Origin: Sphingopyxis sp.
Lineage (GTDB): Bacteria > Pseudomonadota > Alphaproteobacteria > Sphingomonadales > Sphingomonadaceae
NCBI GenBank assembly: GCA_016463225.1
Contig: JAEMRT010000034.1
Coordinates: 1 to 48,004 of the forward strand
Reading direction: 5' to 3'
DNA length: 48,004 bases
In this document: piece by piece, positions 1 to 8,429 of the stretch
Position numbering within the stretch: the stretch's first letter is position 1
How the letters are laid out: each line of letters starts with the position of its first letter
Program-made: the position numbers and the translations under genes
Notes under the pieces: generated by a model
The model's input: only the letters and a program-made list of their open reading frames with translations
What the model was told of the DNA's origin: nothing
Databases searched by the model: none

Positions 1-2
1 CG

Positions 3-851
3 CCCGCCCCGTCTGCTCCGACCCCCGCGCCGGTGTCGGCAAAGGAAGAAGCGGTCGATACCGTCCGGTTCCTCGCGTTGCTCGCGATCGCGGTGCTGAT
101 TTTCCGCAGTTTTTTCCTGTCGCCGTTCAATATTCCATCGGAATCGATGCAGCCGCGGCTCCTGATCGGCGACTATCTGCTCGTCAACAAAATGGCCTAT
201 GGCTATTCGAAGTACAGTCTGCCGTTCAGTGCGCCGCTGATCCCCGGGCGGATTTTCGCGCGCACGCCGGAACGCGGCGACGTCGTCGTGTTCAAGGCGC
301 CGCCGGTCGCCGACAATGATTATATCAAGCGCGTAATCGGCCTGCCCGGCGACAGCGTGCAAGTGAAAGACGGCATCGTCTGGCTCAATGGCAAGCCGCT
401 GAAGCGCGAGGCGATCGCCGATTTTGTCATCCCGGTGAGCCCGAACATGGTCGAAGCATCGCGCGCCACCGGCACTCTGCCCTGTTATTCGATGGAATTC
501 GAAGAGGTCGCTGCCGACGGCCAGCGCCAGTGCCGCTACAAGCAGTTCCGCGAGACGTTGCCGGGCGGCAAGAGCTACAACATCCTCGACATCACCAATA
601 TTCCCGAGGACAACACCCCGCTGACCATCGTGCCAGCCGGGCATCTGTTCCTGATGGGTGACAACCGCGATCGCAGCGCCGACAGCCGCTTCCCGGCGAT
701 GGAAAATCAGGGCATCGGTCTGGTCCCCGAAGAAAATCTTGTCGGCCATGCGCTGGTCGGCATGTTCTCCACCGACGGATCGGCAAGCTGGCTCAACCCG
801 ATCAGCTGGTTCACCGCAGCGCGCTGGAGCCGCATCGGGGACGGTTTTTGA
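3..851 (+). CDS. lepB: Signal peptidase I (5' end cut by window)
   Basis: Membrane-anchored serine protease that removes signal peptides from proteins exported by Sec or Tat. The frame is open to the window edge; a GTG at 33 is the first possible internal start, but the Pro/Ala-rich codons before it suggest the true start lies upstream. Counting from 33: a transmembrane helix at about residues 10-30, the catalytic Ser38 in PSESMQP, the general-base Lys99 in [12 protein letters not shown], and the late family box [12 protein letters not shown] at about 209-220. An insertion between the Lys box and the GDNRD box includes two Cys (about 151 and 167). The stop overlaps the TTG start of rnc, so lepB, rnc and era form one operon, an arrangement common in proteobacteria. 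Identification is secure; only the N-terminus is missing. Confidence 0.95.
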   Translation, partial: PAPSAPTPAPVSAKEEAVDTVRFLALLAIAVLIFRSFFLSPFNIPSESMQPRLLIGDYLLVNKMAYGYSKYSLPFSAPLIPGRIFARTPERGDVVVFKAPPVADNDYIKRVIGLPGDSVQVKDGIVWLNGKPLKREAIADFVIPVSPNMVEASRATGTLPCYSMEFEEVAADGQRQCRYKQFRETLPGGKSYNILDITNIPEDNTPLTIVPAGHLFLMGDNRDRSADSRFPAMENQGIGLVPEENLVGHALVGMFSTDGSASWLNPISWFTAARWSRIGDGF

Positions 852-1528
852 CCGATAAGCTGGACACCGGGGCGCTCGCCGACATTCTCGGCAGCACCCC
901 GGACGATCTGGCGCTGTACGATCTGGCGCTGACCCATGGCAGCACCGGGCGCGCCGATTATCAGCGGCTCGAGTTTCTGGGCGACCGCGTCCTCGGCCTC
1001 GTCATCGCGTCCGAACTTTACACGCGCTATCCGACCGCCAGCGAAGGCGAGATGTCGTCGCGCCTGCATGTGCTGGCATCGGGGGCGACCTGCGCCGCGA
1101 TTGCCCAGCGGCTGAACCTTACCGACCTGATCCGTTTTGGCGCGCAAGCGCGGAGCGACGGCGGGCGCTACAGCGACAATATCGCCGCCGATGCGATCGA
1201 GGCGCTGATCGGCGCGCTCTATCTCGATCAGGGTGTCGACGCCGCGCGCGCCTTCATTCTCGCGCATTGGGGCGACATGGTCGACGGACAGGCGGTGGCG
1301 CCCAAGCACCCCAAGGCGGCATTGCAGGAATGGGCGCTGGCGCGCAAACGCCGCCCGCCCGAATATGAAATCGTCGCACGCGAAGGCCCCGACCACGCCC
1401 CGCGTTTCCGCGTCTCGGTGAGCATCGGCAAGCTTGCCCGCGCCGAAGCCGAAGGCACCAGCAAACAGGCGGCCGAAAAGGCCGCGGCGGCGACATTGCT
1501 CGCCGAACTCGAAGGAATGAAAACATGA
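848..1528 (+). CDS. rnc: Ribonuclease III
   Basis: Double-stranded-RNA endonuclease for rRNA processing and structured mRNA turnover. At 226 aa it is normal size. The signature [10 protein letters not shown] (residues 41-50) supplies the acidic metal ligands E42 and D46, and [13 protein letters not shown] (from about 115) gives D115 and E118. The C-terminal third (about 152-222) is the dsRNA-binding domain, with [10 protein letters not shown] at its start and an Ala/Lys-rich [10 protein letters not shown] helix at its end. The start is a TTG at 848 overlapping the lepB stop, so translation is probably coupled. The stop overlaps the era start by four bases (ATGA), a second coupled junction. 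Confidence 0.96.
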   Translation: MTDKLDTGALADILGSTPDDLALYDLALTHGSTGRADYQRLEFLGDRVLGLVIASELYTRYPTASEGEMSSRLHVLASGATCAAIAQRLNLTDLIRFGAQARSDGGRYSDNIAADAIEALIGALYLDQGVDAARAFILAHWGDMVDGQAVAPKHPKAALQEWALARKRRPPEYEIVAREGPDHAPRFRVSVSIGKLARAEAEGTSKQAAEKAAAATLLAELEGMKT

Positions 1529-2418
1529 CCCACCGCTGCGGATTTGTCGCCGTCGTCGGCGCGCCCAACGCGGGCAAATCGACGATCGTTAACGCGCTCG
1601 TCGGGCAGAAGGTCGCGATCGTCAGCCCCAAGGCGCAGACGACGCGCACCCGCCTGATGGGCGTCGCGATGGATGGCGAAACCCAGATCGTGCTGATCGA
1701 CACCCCGGGCATCTTTGCCCCCACCCGCCGCCTCGACCGCGCAATGGTCGCGGCGGCGTGGAACAGCCTCGACCAGGCCGAGGCGATCCTGGTGATGATC
1801 GACGCCGCGGCGAAGCTCGGCGAGCGCGCCGAACGCGTGCTTCAGGGGGTCGAGGGACGGCCCGAAAAGAAGTTCCTCGTGCTCAACAAGGTCGACCTGA
1901 CCCGGAAAGACAAGCTGCTGACAACCGCGACGACACTCAACGAGCGCGTCAAATTCGACGAAACCTTCTTTGTCTCGGCGAGCACCGGCGATGGCGTTCC
2001 CGAACTGAAAGCAACGCTGGCGAAGCTGATGCCCGAGGGTCATTGGCATTTCCCCGAGGACGAGGTCAGCGACGCCCCCGAACGCATGCTCGCCGCCGAA
2101 ATCACCCGCGAGCAACTTTTCCGCCAGCTTCACGAAGAGCTGCCCTACCAGTCGACCGTCGAGACCGAGAAATTCACAACGCGCAAGGACGGCAGCGCCG
2201 AAATCCACCAGCAGATCCTGGTCGCGCGCGACAATCAGCGCGCGATCATCCTCGGCCACAAGGGCGAGCGGATCAAGGAAATCGGCAGCAAGGCCCGCGC
2301 CGAGCTCGCCGAACTGATGGGGCGCCCGGTCCACCTGTTTCTGCATGTGAAGGTCAAGGCGAACTGGGACGAAGACCGCAGCGTGTACCGCGACATGGGG
2401 CTTGATTGGGTAGATTGA
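1525..2418 (+). CDS. era: GTPase Era
   Basis: Ras-like GTPase that binds the 3' end of 16S rRNA and helps mature the 30S subunit. At 297 aa it is full length. G1 is GAPNAGKST (12-20), G3 is DTPG (59-62) and G4 is NKVD (121-124). The C-terminal KH RNA-binding domain (about 200-285) contains the [11 protein letters not shown] loop. The ATG overlaps the end of rnc by four bases. The recO gene that often follows era in proteobacteria is absent here; a small membrane protein follows instead. Confidence 0.97.
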   Translation: MTHRCGFVAVVGAPNAGKSTIVNALVGQKVAIVSPKAQTTRTRLMGVAMDGETQIVLIDTPGIFAPTRRLDRAMVAAAWNSLDQAEAILVMIDAAAKLGERAERVLQGVEGRPEKKFLVLNKVDLTRKDKLLTTATTLNERVKFDETFFVSASTGDGVPELKATLAKLMPEGHWHFPEDEVSDAPERMLAAEITREQLFRQLHEELPYQSTVETEKFTTRKDGSAEIHQQILVARDNQRAIILGHKGERIKEIGSKARAELAELMGRPVHLFLHVKVKANWDEDRSVYRDMGLDWVD

Positions 2419-2419
2419 A

Positions 2420-2767
2420 ATGAAGCGTCCGCGCGACCCGCTGAACACACTGGGCGATCGTGTTCGTTCGAGCTGGAAGCCGCTATTGGCCGTCGCACTC
2501 TGTCTTGTATTAGCTGCAGTATGGGGTCGGGTGACCGTAACGGGGAATGAGACGTCCATCCTTGGGCGCGTCGTCCGAGTGGAAAAGATAGCGCGAGCCA
2601 AAATCTTGCACACGGACGCGATCGTGTCGCTGGATAACGGAAAGCAGGTTCGGATAGATCTCCCAAGTACCACAAACTGCGACACCGGTTCGAAGGTCAA
2701 CCTGCTGAGAAGGGAAACGGCGGCAGGTGACATCTTCCGCGCCGACACTCCCGCCTGCGTCAACTAA
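2420..2767 (+). CDS. Small single-pass membrane protein, function unknown
   Basis: 115 aa. A positively charged N-terminus (about 1-20) leads into one hydrophobic helix, about residues 20-38. The rest (about 40-115) is a soluble, beta-rich-looking tail containing two Cys (about 86 and 113), which would be extracytoplasmic under the positive-inside rule. It starts one base after the era stop and so probably shares that transcript, although there is no strong ribosome site. Its 3' end overlaps the convergent lipase-like gene by eight bases. The DNA is visibly less GC-rich than its neighbours, which could mean recent acquisition or weak selection. I recognise no family. Confidence 0.6.
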   Translation: MKRPRDPLNTLGDRVRSSWKPLLAVALCLVLAAVWGRVTVTGNETSILGRVVRVEKIARAKILHTDAIVSLDNGKQVRIDLPSTTNCDTGSKVNLLRRETAAGDIFRADTPACVN

Positions 2768-3887
2768 GCCGCCGACAATCATTCGGGGCTGGGTTGCCGT
2801 CGAAGCGCGACGTGATCCAGCCGATCGTTTCCTGCGCGCTTTCGCGGGCGCTGTTGCCATGGTCGCCGGACATATCGATCCAGCGGAGACCCGTCCCGCG
2901 GCGACAGACCGCCTTGGCGAACTTGCGCGTCACCGATGGCGCGACGATCGTGTCGTTGCGGCTCTGGGCGATCAACAGCGGCCCCGGCACCCGCGCGGCA
3001 TCGACGCTGTTGGCGCGCGCGAAGCTGCCGAAGGGTTCGATCTTTGCGATATCCTTGTTCTTCGTCGCGCGAACGATGGTCAGGATGCCCAGGATCGTGC
3101 CGAGCTTGGGCTTTTTGTCGAGGCTGACGCAATTATTCTGCGCCAGCCGGGTGATGATCCCCTGATTGGTCCGGTTGGCAACGCTGTCCATCGAAAAGCC
3201 GTACAGCGTCGACCAGCTATGCAGGGTGAAAGACAGCAGCAGTGCGCGGGCATTCTTGTCGCTGCCCTCGCGCAGATTGGCGGCAAGGTCGGTCGGCGGC
3301 GCGGCGGCGGCGGTGGCAATCAGCGTCAGGTCGGGGGCGTAGGATCGAGCGGATGTCGCGGTCCACAGTGCGGCATGCCCGCCCTGTGATTCGCCCCAGA
3401 CAGCAAAGTCGCTGCCCGCTGCGGCGCCCGAAATCTCACGCGCCGCGCGCACACCGTCGAGCACAGAGTGGGCGGTATCAGGGCCGACGAGGAACGGGTG
3501 CATCGTCGGACTGGCAAGGCCGATATAGTCGGGCGCGACGACGACATAACCGCGGCTGACCGCGTCGATCCCGGCGGTGGCGGAGACGAAATTCGGGCTG
3601 AGCGAGGGCGCGCATTTTTCGGCCACGCCCCATGCGCCGTGCGTCCATGCGATGACGCGGCGCTGGCGCGGCGGCATCGCCTCGCGCGGCGCGGCGACGA
3701 TGCCGGTGACGGCAAGCGGCTGGCCATATTGGTTCGTGGTCCAATAGCGGACGCGCCACGCTTGCACCCCGGCTGGCGTATCGACGATCGGTTCGGCCGA
3801 GATCAGGCGGCCCGCCTGCTGCGCCGCGGCGGGCAGCGACAACGCTGAGAAGATTGTGAGCAGGACGGCGGCAAGCAGGTGGCGCAT
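2760..3887 (-). CDS. Secreted alpha/beta-hydrolase, secretory-lipase (LIP) type
   Basis: Probable exported esterase or lipase, 375 aa. I place the start at the ATG at 3887 because it follows a GGGGAG ribosome site and opens directly into a signal peptide (residues 1-23, ending AAAQQ); an upstream in-frame start would bury the signal. The nucleophile elbow is GESQGG (Ser167). Likely partners are the Asp in SRNDTIV and the His in SGDHGNS near the C-terminus. Blocks AWTHGAWG and APDYIGL fit the secretory-lipase family (fungal lipases and bacterial relatives) better than classical lipases. Substrate is unknown. The gene stands alone, convergent with the era operon. Confidence 0.82.
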   Translation of the reverse strand: MRHLLAAVLLTIFSALSLPAAAQQAGRLISAEPIVDTPAGVQAWRVRYWTTNQYGQPLAVTGIVAAPREAMPPRQRRVIAWTHGAWGVAEKCAPSLSPNFVSATAGIDAVSRGYVVVAPDYIGLASPTMHPFLVGPDTAHSVLDGVRAAREISGAAAGSDFAVWGESQGGHAALWTATSARSYAPDLTLIATAAAAPPTDLAANLREGSDKNARALLLSFTLHSWSTLYGFSMDSVANRTNQGIITRLAQNNCVSLDKKPKLGTILGILTIVRATKNKDIAKIEPFGSFARANSVDAARVPGPLLIAQSRNDTIVAPSVTRKFAKAVCRRGTGLRWIDMSGDHGNSARESAQETIGWITSRFDGNPAPNDCRRLS

Positions 3888-3932
3888 GGACGGTCTCCCC
3901 GGATGCGCCTTGCTATCACGTTCAAACCAGTG

Positions 3933-4010
3933 CGTCATCCCGGCGAAGGCCGGGATCCCACCGGTGCATTATGAAGCGAGGGTGAGATCCCGGCCTGCGC
4001 CGGGATGACG
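3933..4010. repeat. Dispersed palindromic repeat, copy 1
   Basis: A 78-bp inverted repeat beginning CGTCATCCCGGCGAAGG and ending in its near reverse complement. Each arm is itself a short dyad (CCCGGC-loop-GCCGGG), so the transcript can fold as two small hairpins or one long one. It lies between the lipase-like gene and topA. Near-identical copies are at 11234 and 27536, with related forms elsewhere in the window. It has no T-tract, so it is not a classical terminator. Confidence 0.85.
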
Positions 4011-4025
4011 ATATTTGTCGGCGGT

Positions 4026-6578
4026 CTATTCCGTCGCCGCCGCCTTTTTCGCCGGAGCTTTCTTCTTCGCAGGCGCCTTTTTCGGTGCCGCCTTTTTCGG
4101 TGCCGCCTTCTTCTTCCCCTTCGCCGGTCCCTTGGCAGCGCGCGCATCGATCAGCGCGATCGCCTCTTCCAGCGTCAGCGTCGCCGGATCGCTGCTTTTG
4201 GGCAAGGTTGCATTGGTCGTGCCGTCGGTGACATAGGGGCCAAAGCGCCCCTCCATCAACTTCATCTCGCCGCCGCTGGTCGGGTGCGGGCCGAAGGTGT
4301 TGAGCGGCTCGGCCTTGGTGCGCCCACGCCCGCCACCCGCCGCAGCTTCGGCAATGCGCACGACCGCAGCGTTCATGCCGATGTCAAAGATTTCGGCGGT
4401 GCCGGTCAGCTTCGCATATTTGCCGTCGTGGAGAAGGTACGGGCCGTAACGCCCCAGCCCTGCCATGATGACATTGCCGCTTTCGGGGTGCGTCCCGACC
4501 TCACGCGGCAGGCTGAGCAGCCGCAGCGCATAATCGAGGTCGAAATCCTCGCCCGGAATATCCTTCGGGATCGACGACCGCTTCGCCTCCTTGCCGTCGC
4601 CGAGCTGGATATAGGGACCAAAACGCCCGCTACGCTTGGTGACTTCGAGCCCGCTGTCGGGGTCATTACCCATCGTCTCGGGGCCGGTGTCAGCGCCATC
4701 GCTCCCGCCCGGCTGCGCGAATTTGCGCGTATATTTGCAGTCGGGATAGTTGCTGCACGCAATGAACGGCCCAAACTTGCCGCCGCGCAGCGCCAGCTTG
4801 CCGGTGCCGCAATTGGGGCAGATGCGCGGATCACTGCCGTCACCCTTGTCGGGGAAGAGATAGGGGCCGAGGAATATGTCGAGTTCCGCGGTAATCTCCG
4901 ACGGCTTCTGTTCCATCACCTCGCCGGTACGCGGCTTGAAATCGCGCCAGAAGCGTTCGAGCACCGCCTGCCACTGCGCGCGGCCGCCCGACACATCGTC
5001 GAGCTCTTCTTCGAGCCCGGCGGTGAAATCATATTGGACATAACGCTCGAAGAAGCGTTCGAGGAACGCTGTCAGCAATCGTCCGCTCTCTTCGGGACTG
5101 AAGCGGTTCTTTTCGACCGTCACATATTCGCGGTCCTTCAGCACCTGAAGGATCGAGGCATAGGTCGACGGGCGGCCGATGCCGAGCTCTTCCATCTTCT
5201 TGACGAGGCTTGCTTCGGAATAGCGCGGCGGCGGCTGCGTCTCGTGCTTTTCGACTTCAATGCCGGTTTTGGCGGGCGCATCGCCCTTGGCCATCGCGGG
5301 GAGCAGGCGCGCATCCTCGTCCTCGCTGTCGTCGCGGCCTTCGTCGTAGAGCGCGAGGAAGCCGGGGAATTTGATCACCTGCCCCGTCGCGCGCAGCATC
5401 GTCTTGCCGGTGCCGTCGGTCAGGTCGATGCTGGTGCGTTCGAGCCGTGCGGACGCCATCTGGCTCGCCATCGCACGCTTCCAGATCAGTTCGTACAGCC
5501 GCGCGTGATCGCCGCCGCCAACTTTGTCCTTGCTGAAATCGGTCGGACGGATCGCCTCATGCGCTTCCTGCGCATTCTTCGCCTTGGTCTGATATTGCCG
5601 CGGCTGGTCGGGAACATAACCGCCGTCGTAGCGCGTTGCGATGGCTTTGCGGGCCGCGCTGATCGCGCTGCCGTCCATCTGGACGCCGTCGGTACGCATG
5701 TAGGTGATTGCGCCATCCTCATAGAGGCCCTGCGCGATCCGCATCGTGTGGCTGGCCGAGAAGCCAAGCTTGCGCGCGGCTTCCTGTTGCAGCGTCGAGG
5801 TCGTAAATGGCGGCGGCGGGTTGCGCGTCAGCGGCTTGGTTTCGACGACATCGACGGTGAAATGGCCCGCCTTCACATCGGCCTCGGCCGCGCGCGCATC
5901 GGCTTCGTTGGTGATCGTCAGCCGCTCGATCTTGTCGCCGCGCCAGCGCGCGAGACGCGCCTTGAACGGCGTCCCCGACATTTCGAACAGCCCGGTGATC
6001 GACCAATATTGCTGCGCAACAAAGGCTTCGATCTCGCGCTCGCGTTCGACAATCATGCGCAGCGTCACAGACTGGACACGGCCCGCCGATTTGGCGCCGG
6101 GCAGCTTGCGCCACAGCACCGGCGACAGGGTGAAGCCGACCAGATAATCGAGCGCGCGGCGAGCGCGATACGCATCGATCAAATCTTCGTCCAGCGCGCG
6201 CGGGTTGGCCATGGCGGTCAGCACCGCGTCCTTGGTGATCGCGTTGAACGTCACCCGGTCGACCGTAGCCGGCAGCGCCTTTTTGCTGCGCAGCAATTCC
6301 TGCACATGCCAACTGATCGCCTCACCCTCGCGATCAGGGTCGGTCGCGAGGATCAGGCGATCGGCGCCCTTGGCGGCATCCTGAATTTCCTTCATCCGCT
6401 TGGCTTTGTCCGGATACAGCAGCCACTGCATCGCAAAGCCGTCGTCGGGATCGACCGACCCGTCCTTGGGGGGCAGGTCGCGGACATGGCCATAGCTGGC
6501 CAGCACCTTGAAATCGCGCCCCAGATATTTCTCGATCGTCTTGGCCTTGGCGGGCGATTCAACAATTACCAACTGCAT
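4026..6578 (-). CDS. topA: DNA topoisomerase I
   Basis: Type IA topoisomerase that relaxes negative supercoils. 850 aa from the ATG at 6578. The Toprim domain begins MQLVIVESPAKAKTIEKYLG, with acidic residues in DPDREGE (80-86). The active-site tyrosine is Y293 in ITYMRTDG. A C4 zinc ribbon begins CPNCGTGK (about residue 580), followed by several Topo C-terminal repeats (patterns like GRFGPYI and GRYGPYL). The last 35 residues are an almost pure Lys/Ala/Pro tail, encoded partly by an 18-bp tandem repeat near 4075-4110, resembling histone-H1-like basic tails. A terminator-like hairpin runs right up to the start codon (separate entry), so a transcript started upstream has to cross it. Confidence 0.97.
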   Translation of the reverse strand: MQLVIVESPAKAKTIEKYLGRDFKVLASYGHVRDLPPKDGSVDPDDGFAMQWLLYPDKAKRMKEIQDAAKGADRLILATDPDREGEAISWHVQELLRSKKALPATVDRVTFNAITKDAVLTAMANPRALDEDLIDAYRARRALDYLVGFTLSPVLWRKLPGAKSAGRVQSVTLRMIVEREREIEAFVAQQYWSITGLFEMSGTPFKARLARWRGDKIERLTITNEADARAAEADVKAGHFTVDVVETKPLTRNPPPPFTTSTLQQEAARKLGFSASHTMRIAQGLYEDGAITYMRTDGVQMDGSAISAARKAIATRYDGGYVPDQPRQYQTKAKNAQEAHEAIRPTDFSKDKVGGGDHARLYELIWKRAMASQMASARLERTSIDLTDGTGKTMLRATGQVIKFPGFLALYDEGRDDSEDEDARLLPAMAKGDAPAKTGIEVEKHETQPPPRYSEASLVKKMEELGIGRPSTYASILQVLKDREYVTVEKNRFSPEESGRLLTAFLERFFERYVQYDFTAGLEEELDDVSGGRAQWQAVLERFWRDFKPRTGEVMEQKPSEITAELDIFLGPYLFPDKGDGSDPRICPNCGTGKLALRGGKFGPFIACSNYPDCKYTRKFAQPGGSDGADTGPETMGNDPDSGLEVTKRSGRFGPYIQLGDGKEAKRSSIPKDIPGEDFDLDYALRLLSLPREVGTHPESGNVIMAGLGRYGPYLLHDGKYAKLTGTAEIFDIGMNAAVVRIAEAAAGGGRGRTKAEPLNTFGPHPTSGGEMKLMEGRFGPYVTDGTTNATLPKSSDPATLTLEEAIALIDARAAKGPAKGKKKAAPKKAAPKKAPAKKKAPAKKAAATE

Positions 6579-6579
6579 T

Positions 6580-6634
6580 AAAAACTATCCCCGTCACCGG
6601 CTCTCACATGTACGCGCGAGGGTGGCGGGGATAG
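6580..6634 (-). terminator. Terminator-like hairpin abutting the topA start codon
   Basis: Read on the minus strand: a 14-bp stem (6634-6621 with 6598-6585, one C-A mismatch), a 22-nt loop, then TTTTT, then A and the topA ATG. The shape is that of an intrinsic terminator and lies 27 nt after the stop of the VWA gene, so it can end that transcript. The 3' arm also holds the only Shine-Dalgarno-like stretch for topA (GGGGATAG), so the same stem could block ribosome entry. Confidence 0.65.
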
Positions 6635-6661
6635 CTTGGCTCCGTCAAGCCGGATTTTTCG

Positions 6662-8281
6662 TCACCCGTTCTGCCATTTGAAGTCGGCGGGCAGGATGCA
6701 CTTGCCCGCGTCATATTTGCCGACGCTGCGGATGATCTCCTGATCCTCGGGCTCGATGCGTCGGCCGCTGATCTGAGTGTCGATCACGCGGCGGACGAGC
6801 GCGTCGAGCTTGGTCACCAGATAGCAATCGATCGCCGGCGGGGCGTGCGGATTGCCGACGCCGCTGTCGTCGGTCAGGAACAGGTAGCGCGACTGGGTTG
6901 CCGCCGCCATCGCGCGCATCGCATATTCGGCCTTGTCGGCGACCCCCGATGCGGCGACCGGGGTGACATGGATACGCTTGGCGCGCGCCGCTTCGGCGGC
7001 TTGCCAGGTCCGCCCGAACAGCTGATCATGCGGCGGCGCGTCAGCGACGAGCAGCAGCGATTTCACTGCGTCGGGACGCCAGTCCTGCCCGACCGCGCGG
7101 ATCATCGCCTGATCCATCGCCTCGGGATAGTCACCGCCGCCGTTGGCCTGTTGCTGCGCCAGCGCGCCCTGCACGCGCCCGACATCACGGTCGAAAGCGA
7201 CAGTACGGGTGACATAGTCATCGCCGAGGTCGCGATAGAAGACAAAACCGATCCGAATGTCGAGGTTGCGATGCTTGGCCGTGATCGAAGAAATGATCGA
7301 TCGCAGCTCGGACTGGAGGAAGCTGATCTCGTCGCCCATGCTGCCCGTGGTGTCGACGACCAGCATCAGGTCGAGCTTGGTCACTTTCGTGGCCGCCTGA
7401 TTGGCGGTCAGCCCAACCAGCTGCCCCCCCGCCGCATTGGCGACGAGCACCGGACGCGCGTCGGCAATCGTCCGCCCGGCCTTGCGCGCGGTTACGGTGA
7501 TCCGTTCGCTCAGCCGGTCGAGGCCCGGGAAGAAGACCGCGCTGCCGTCGGCCTGCGTCGCCATGGTGATGCTGTTGCCGTCGCTGCACGTCACCACGAC
7601 GTCGGCAAAGGGGATGGGTTGGCCGCTGCGGTCGTTGACCTTGACCGTCACCACCCGCGTCGTGTCGACGCGCGGCAGGCTGCGGACCTCCTGCCCCAGA
7701 TCGCCGCTGCGGTTCACATAGGCGGCGTAGAGCTCGGGGTTGAGCAAATCGTCATGCTCGCCCGCGGTCAGGATGCCTGACTGGGGTTGCGGCTGCGGCC
7801 GCTGATAGGGGCGCGGCGGCGGCATGCGCGAATCCGTGCTCGATCCCGGTACAGGCGGCGCAGAGGCGGGCAGTTCTCTCAACGTATCCGATCCGATGAC
7901 GGTTACCGGACTGGCCGATTCCAGATCGGGTCTTGAGATTCGCGAGCCCGTGACGGCGATCGCCGCTTCATCCGCTCCGCCGTCATAACTGGGCGATGGC
8001 GGCGCCATGGGAGGGGGGGGCGGCGGTGGCGGAGGCGGCATCGGCTCCGACGCCATACTGACCTCGCGGTCGCGCTTGCTGCCACCCTTGGTTTTCGCAC
8101 TGCCGTTCGATTGCTGCTGCTGCGGCTGAACTTCGGGATCGAGGCGCGGCAAAGGATCGGCGGTGCGGCAGAAGCCCTGCGCTTGTGCTTCCCGGGCGTG
8201 GATCGCCGCGACCGGTACCGGCCCGGCGCCCGTCGCCAAAACCGCAAATAAAGTCGCCGATGTCAGAAATTTGCTTTTCAT
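6662..8281 (-). CDS. Exported VWA-domain protein with a TonB-plug-like segment
   Basis: 539 aa from the ATG at 8281, chosen because it follows GGGGAGC and opens into a signal peptide (residues 1-35, ending AQAQG). Next come a low-complexity Gln/Lys and poly-Pro stretch (50-97), then a segment (107-138) reading AVTGSRISRP and ending DTLRELP, like the start of sphingomonad TonB-dependent receptor plugs. A beta-sandwich-like, Cna-B/carboxypeptidase-regulatory-like region follows (about 205-275). The von Willebrand A domain starts at about 302, with the MIDAS motif DTTGSMGDE (310-318). An exported metal-dependent adhesion or complex-assembly role is likely; partner unknown. Divergent from the prolyl-hydroxylase gene. 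Confidence 0.78.
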   Translation of the reverse strand: MKSKFLTSATLFAVLATGAGPVPVAAIHAREAQAQGFCRTADPLPRLDPEVQPQQQQSNGSAKTKGGSKRDREVSMASEPMPPPPPPPPPPMAPPSPSYDGGADEAAIAVTGSRISRPDLESASPVTVIGSDTLRELPASAPPVPGSSTDSRMPPPRPYQRPQPQPQSGILTAGEHDDLLNPELYAAYVNRSGDLGQEVRSLPRVDTTRVVTVKVNDRSGQPIPFADVVVTCSDGNSITMATQADGSAVFFPGLDRLSERITVTARKAGRTIADARPVLVANAAGGQLVGLTANQAATKVTKLDLMLVVDTTGSMGDEISFLQSELRSIISSITAKHRNLDIRIGFVFYRDLGDDYVTRTVAFDRDVGRVQGALAQQQANGGGDYPEAMDQAMIRAVGQDWRPDAVKSLLLVADAPPHDQLFGRTWQAAEAARAKRIHVTPVAASGVADKAEYAMRAMAAATQSRYLFLTDDSGVGNPHAPPAIDCYLVTKLDALVRRVIDTQISGRRIEPEDQEIIRSVGKYDAGKCILPADFKWQNG

Positions 8282-8429
8282 GAACGCTCCCCGGCCCTCG
8301 CCGTTACGGTTGATGCGAACCCGCACCTGAACTGCGACCGCTGCCGTGAACCATGGGTGAATTGCGCCGAACCGACTATGCCCGCGATCACATTGTCATC
8401 GCGCATTCGCCTGCGCTAAGGAGCGGCGC

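Noticed and set aside
2420..2767. Possible RecO remnant after era
   Set aside because: The protein has one membrane helix and no OB-fold or zinc cysteines; length and sequence do not fit RecO.
4005..6581. 858-codon open frame opposite topA
   Set aside because: Arg/Leu-rich translation with no family features; it mirrors topA, a common artefact in GC-rich DNA. The same applies to long frames opposite era (1228-2763), the flavoprotein (26228-27508), ilvD (37371-39128), ETF-QO/TPR (41293-43707) and the transglycosylase (44998-46824).
8317..8332. GAAC-N8-GAAC, resembling a LexA box upstream of the VWA and prolyl-hydroxylase genes
   Set aside because: The spacer is eight, not seven, and neither gene belongs to a known SOS function.
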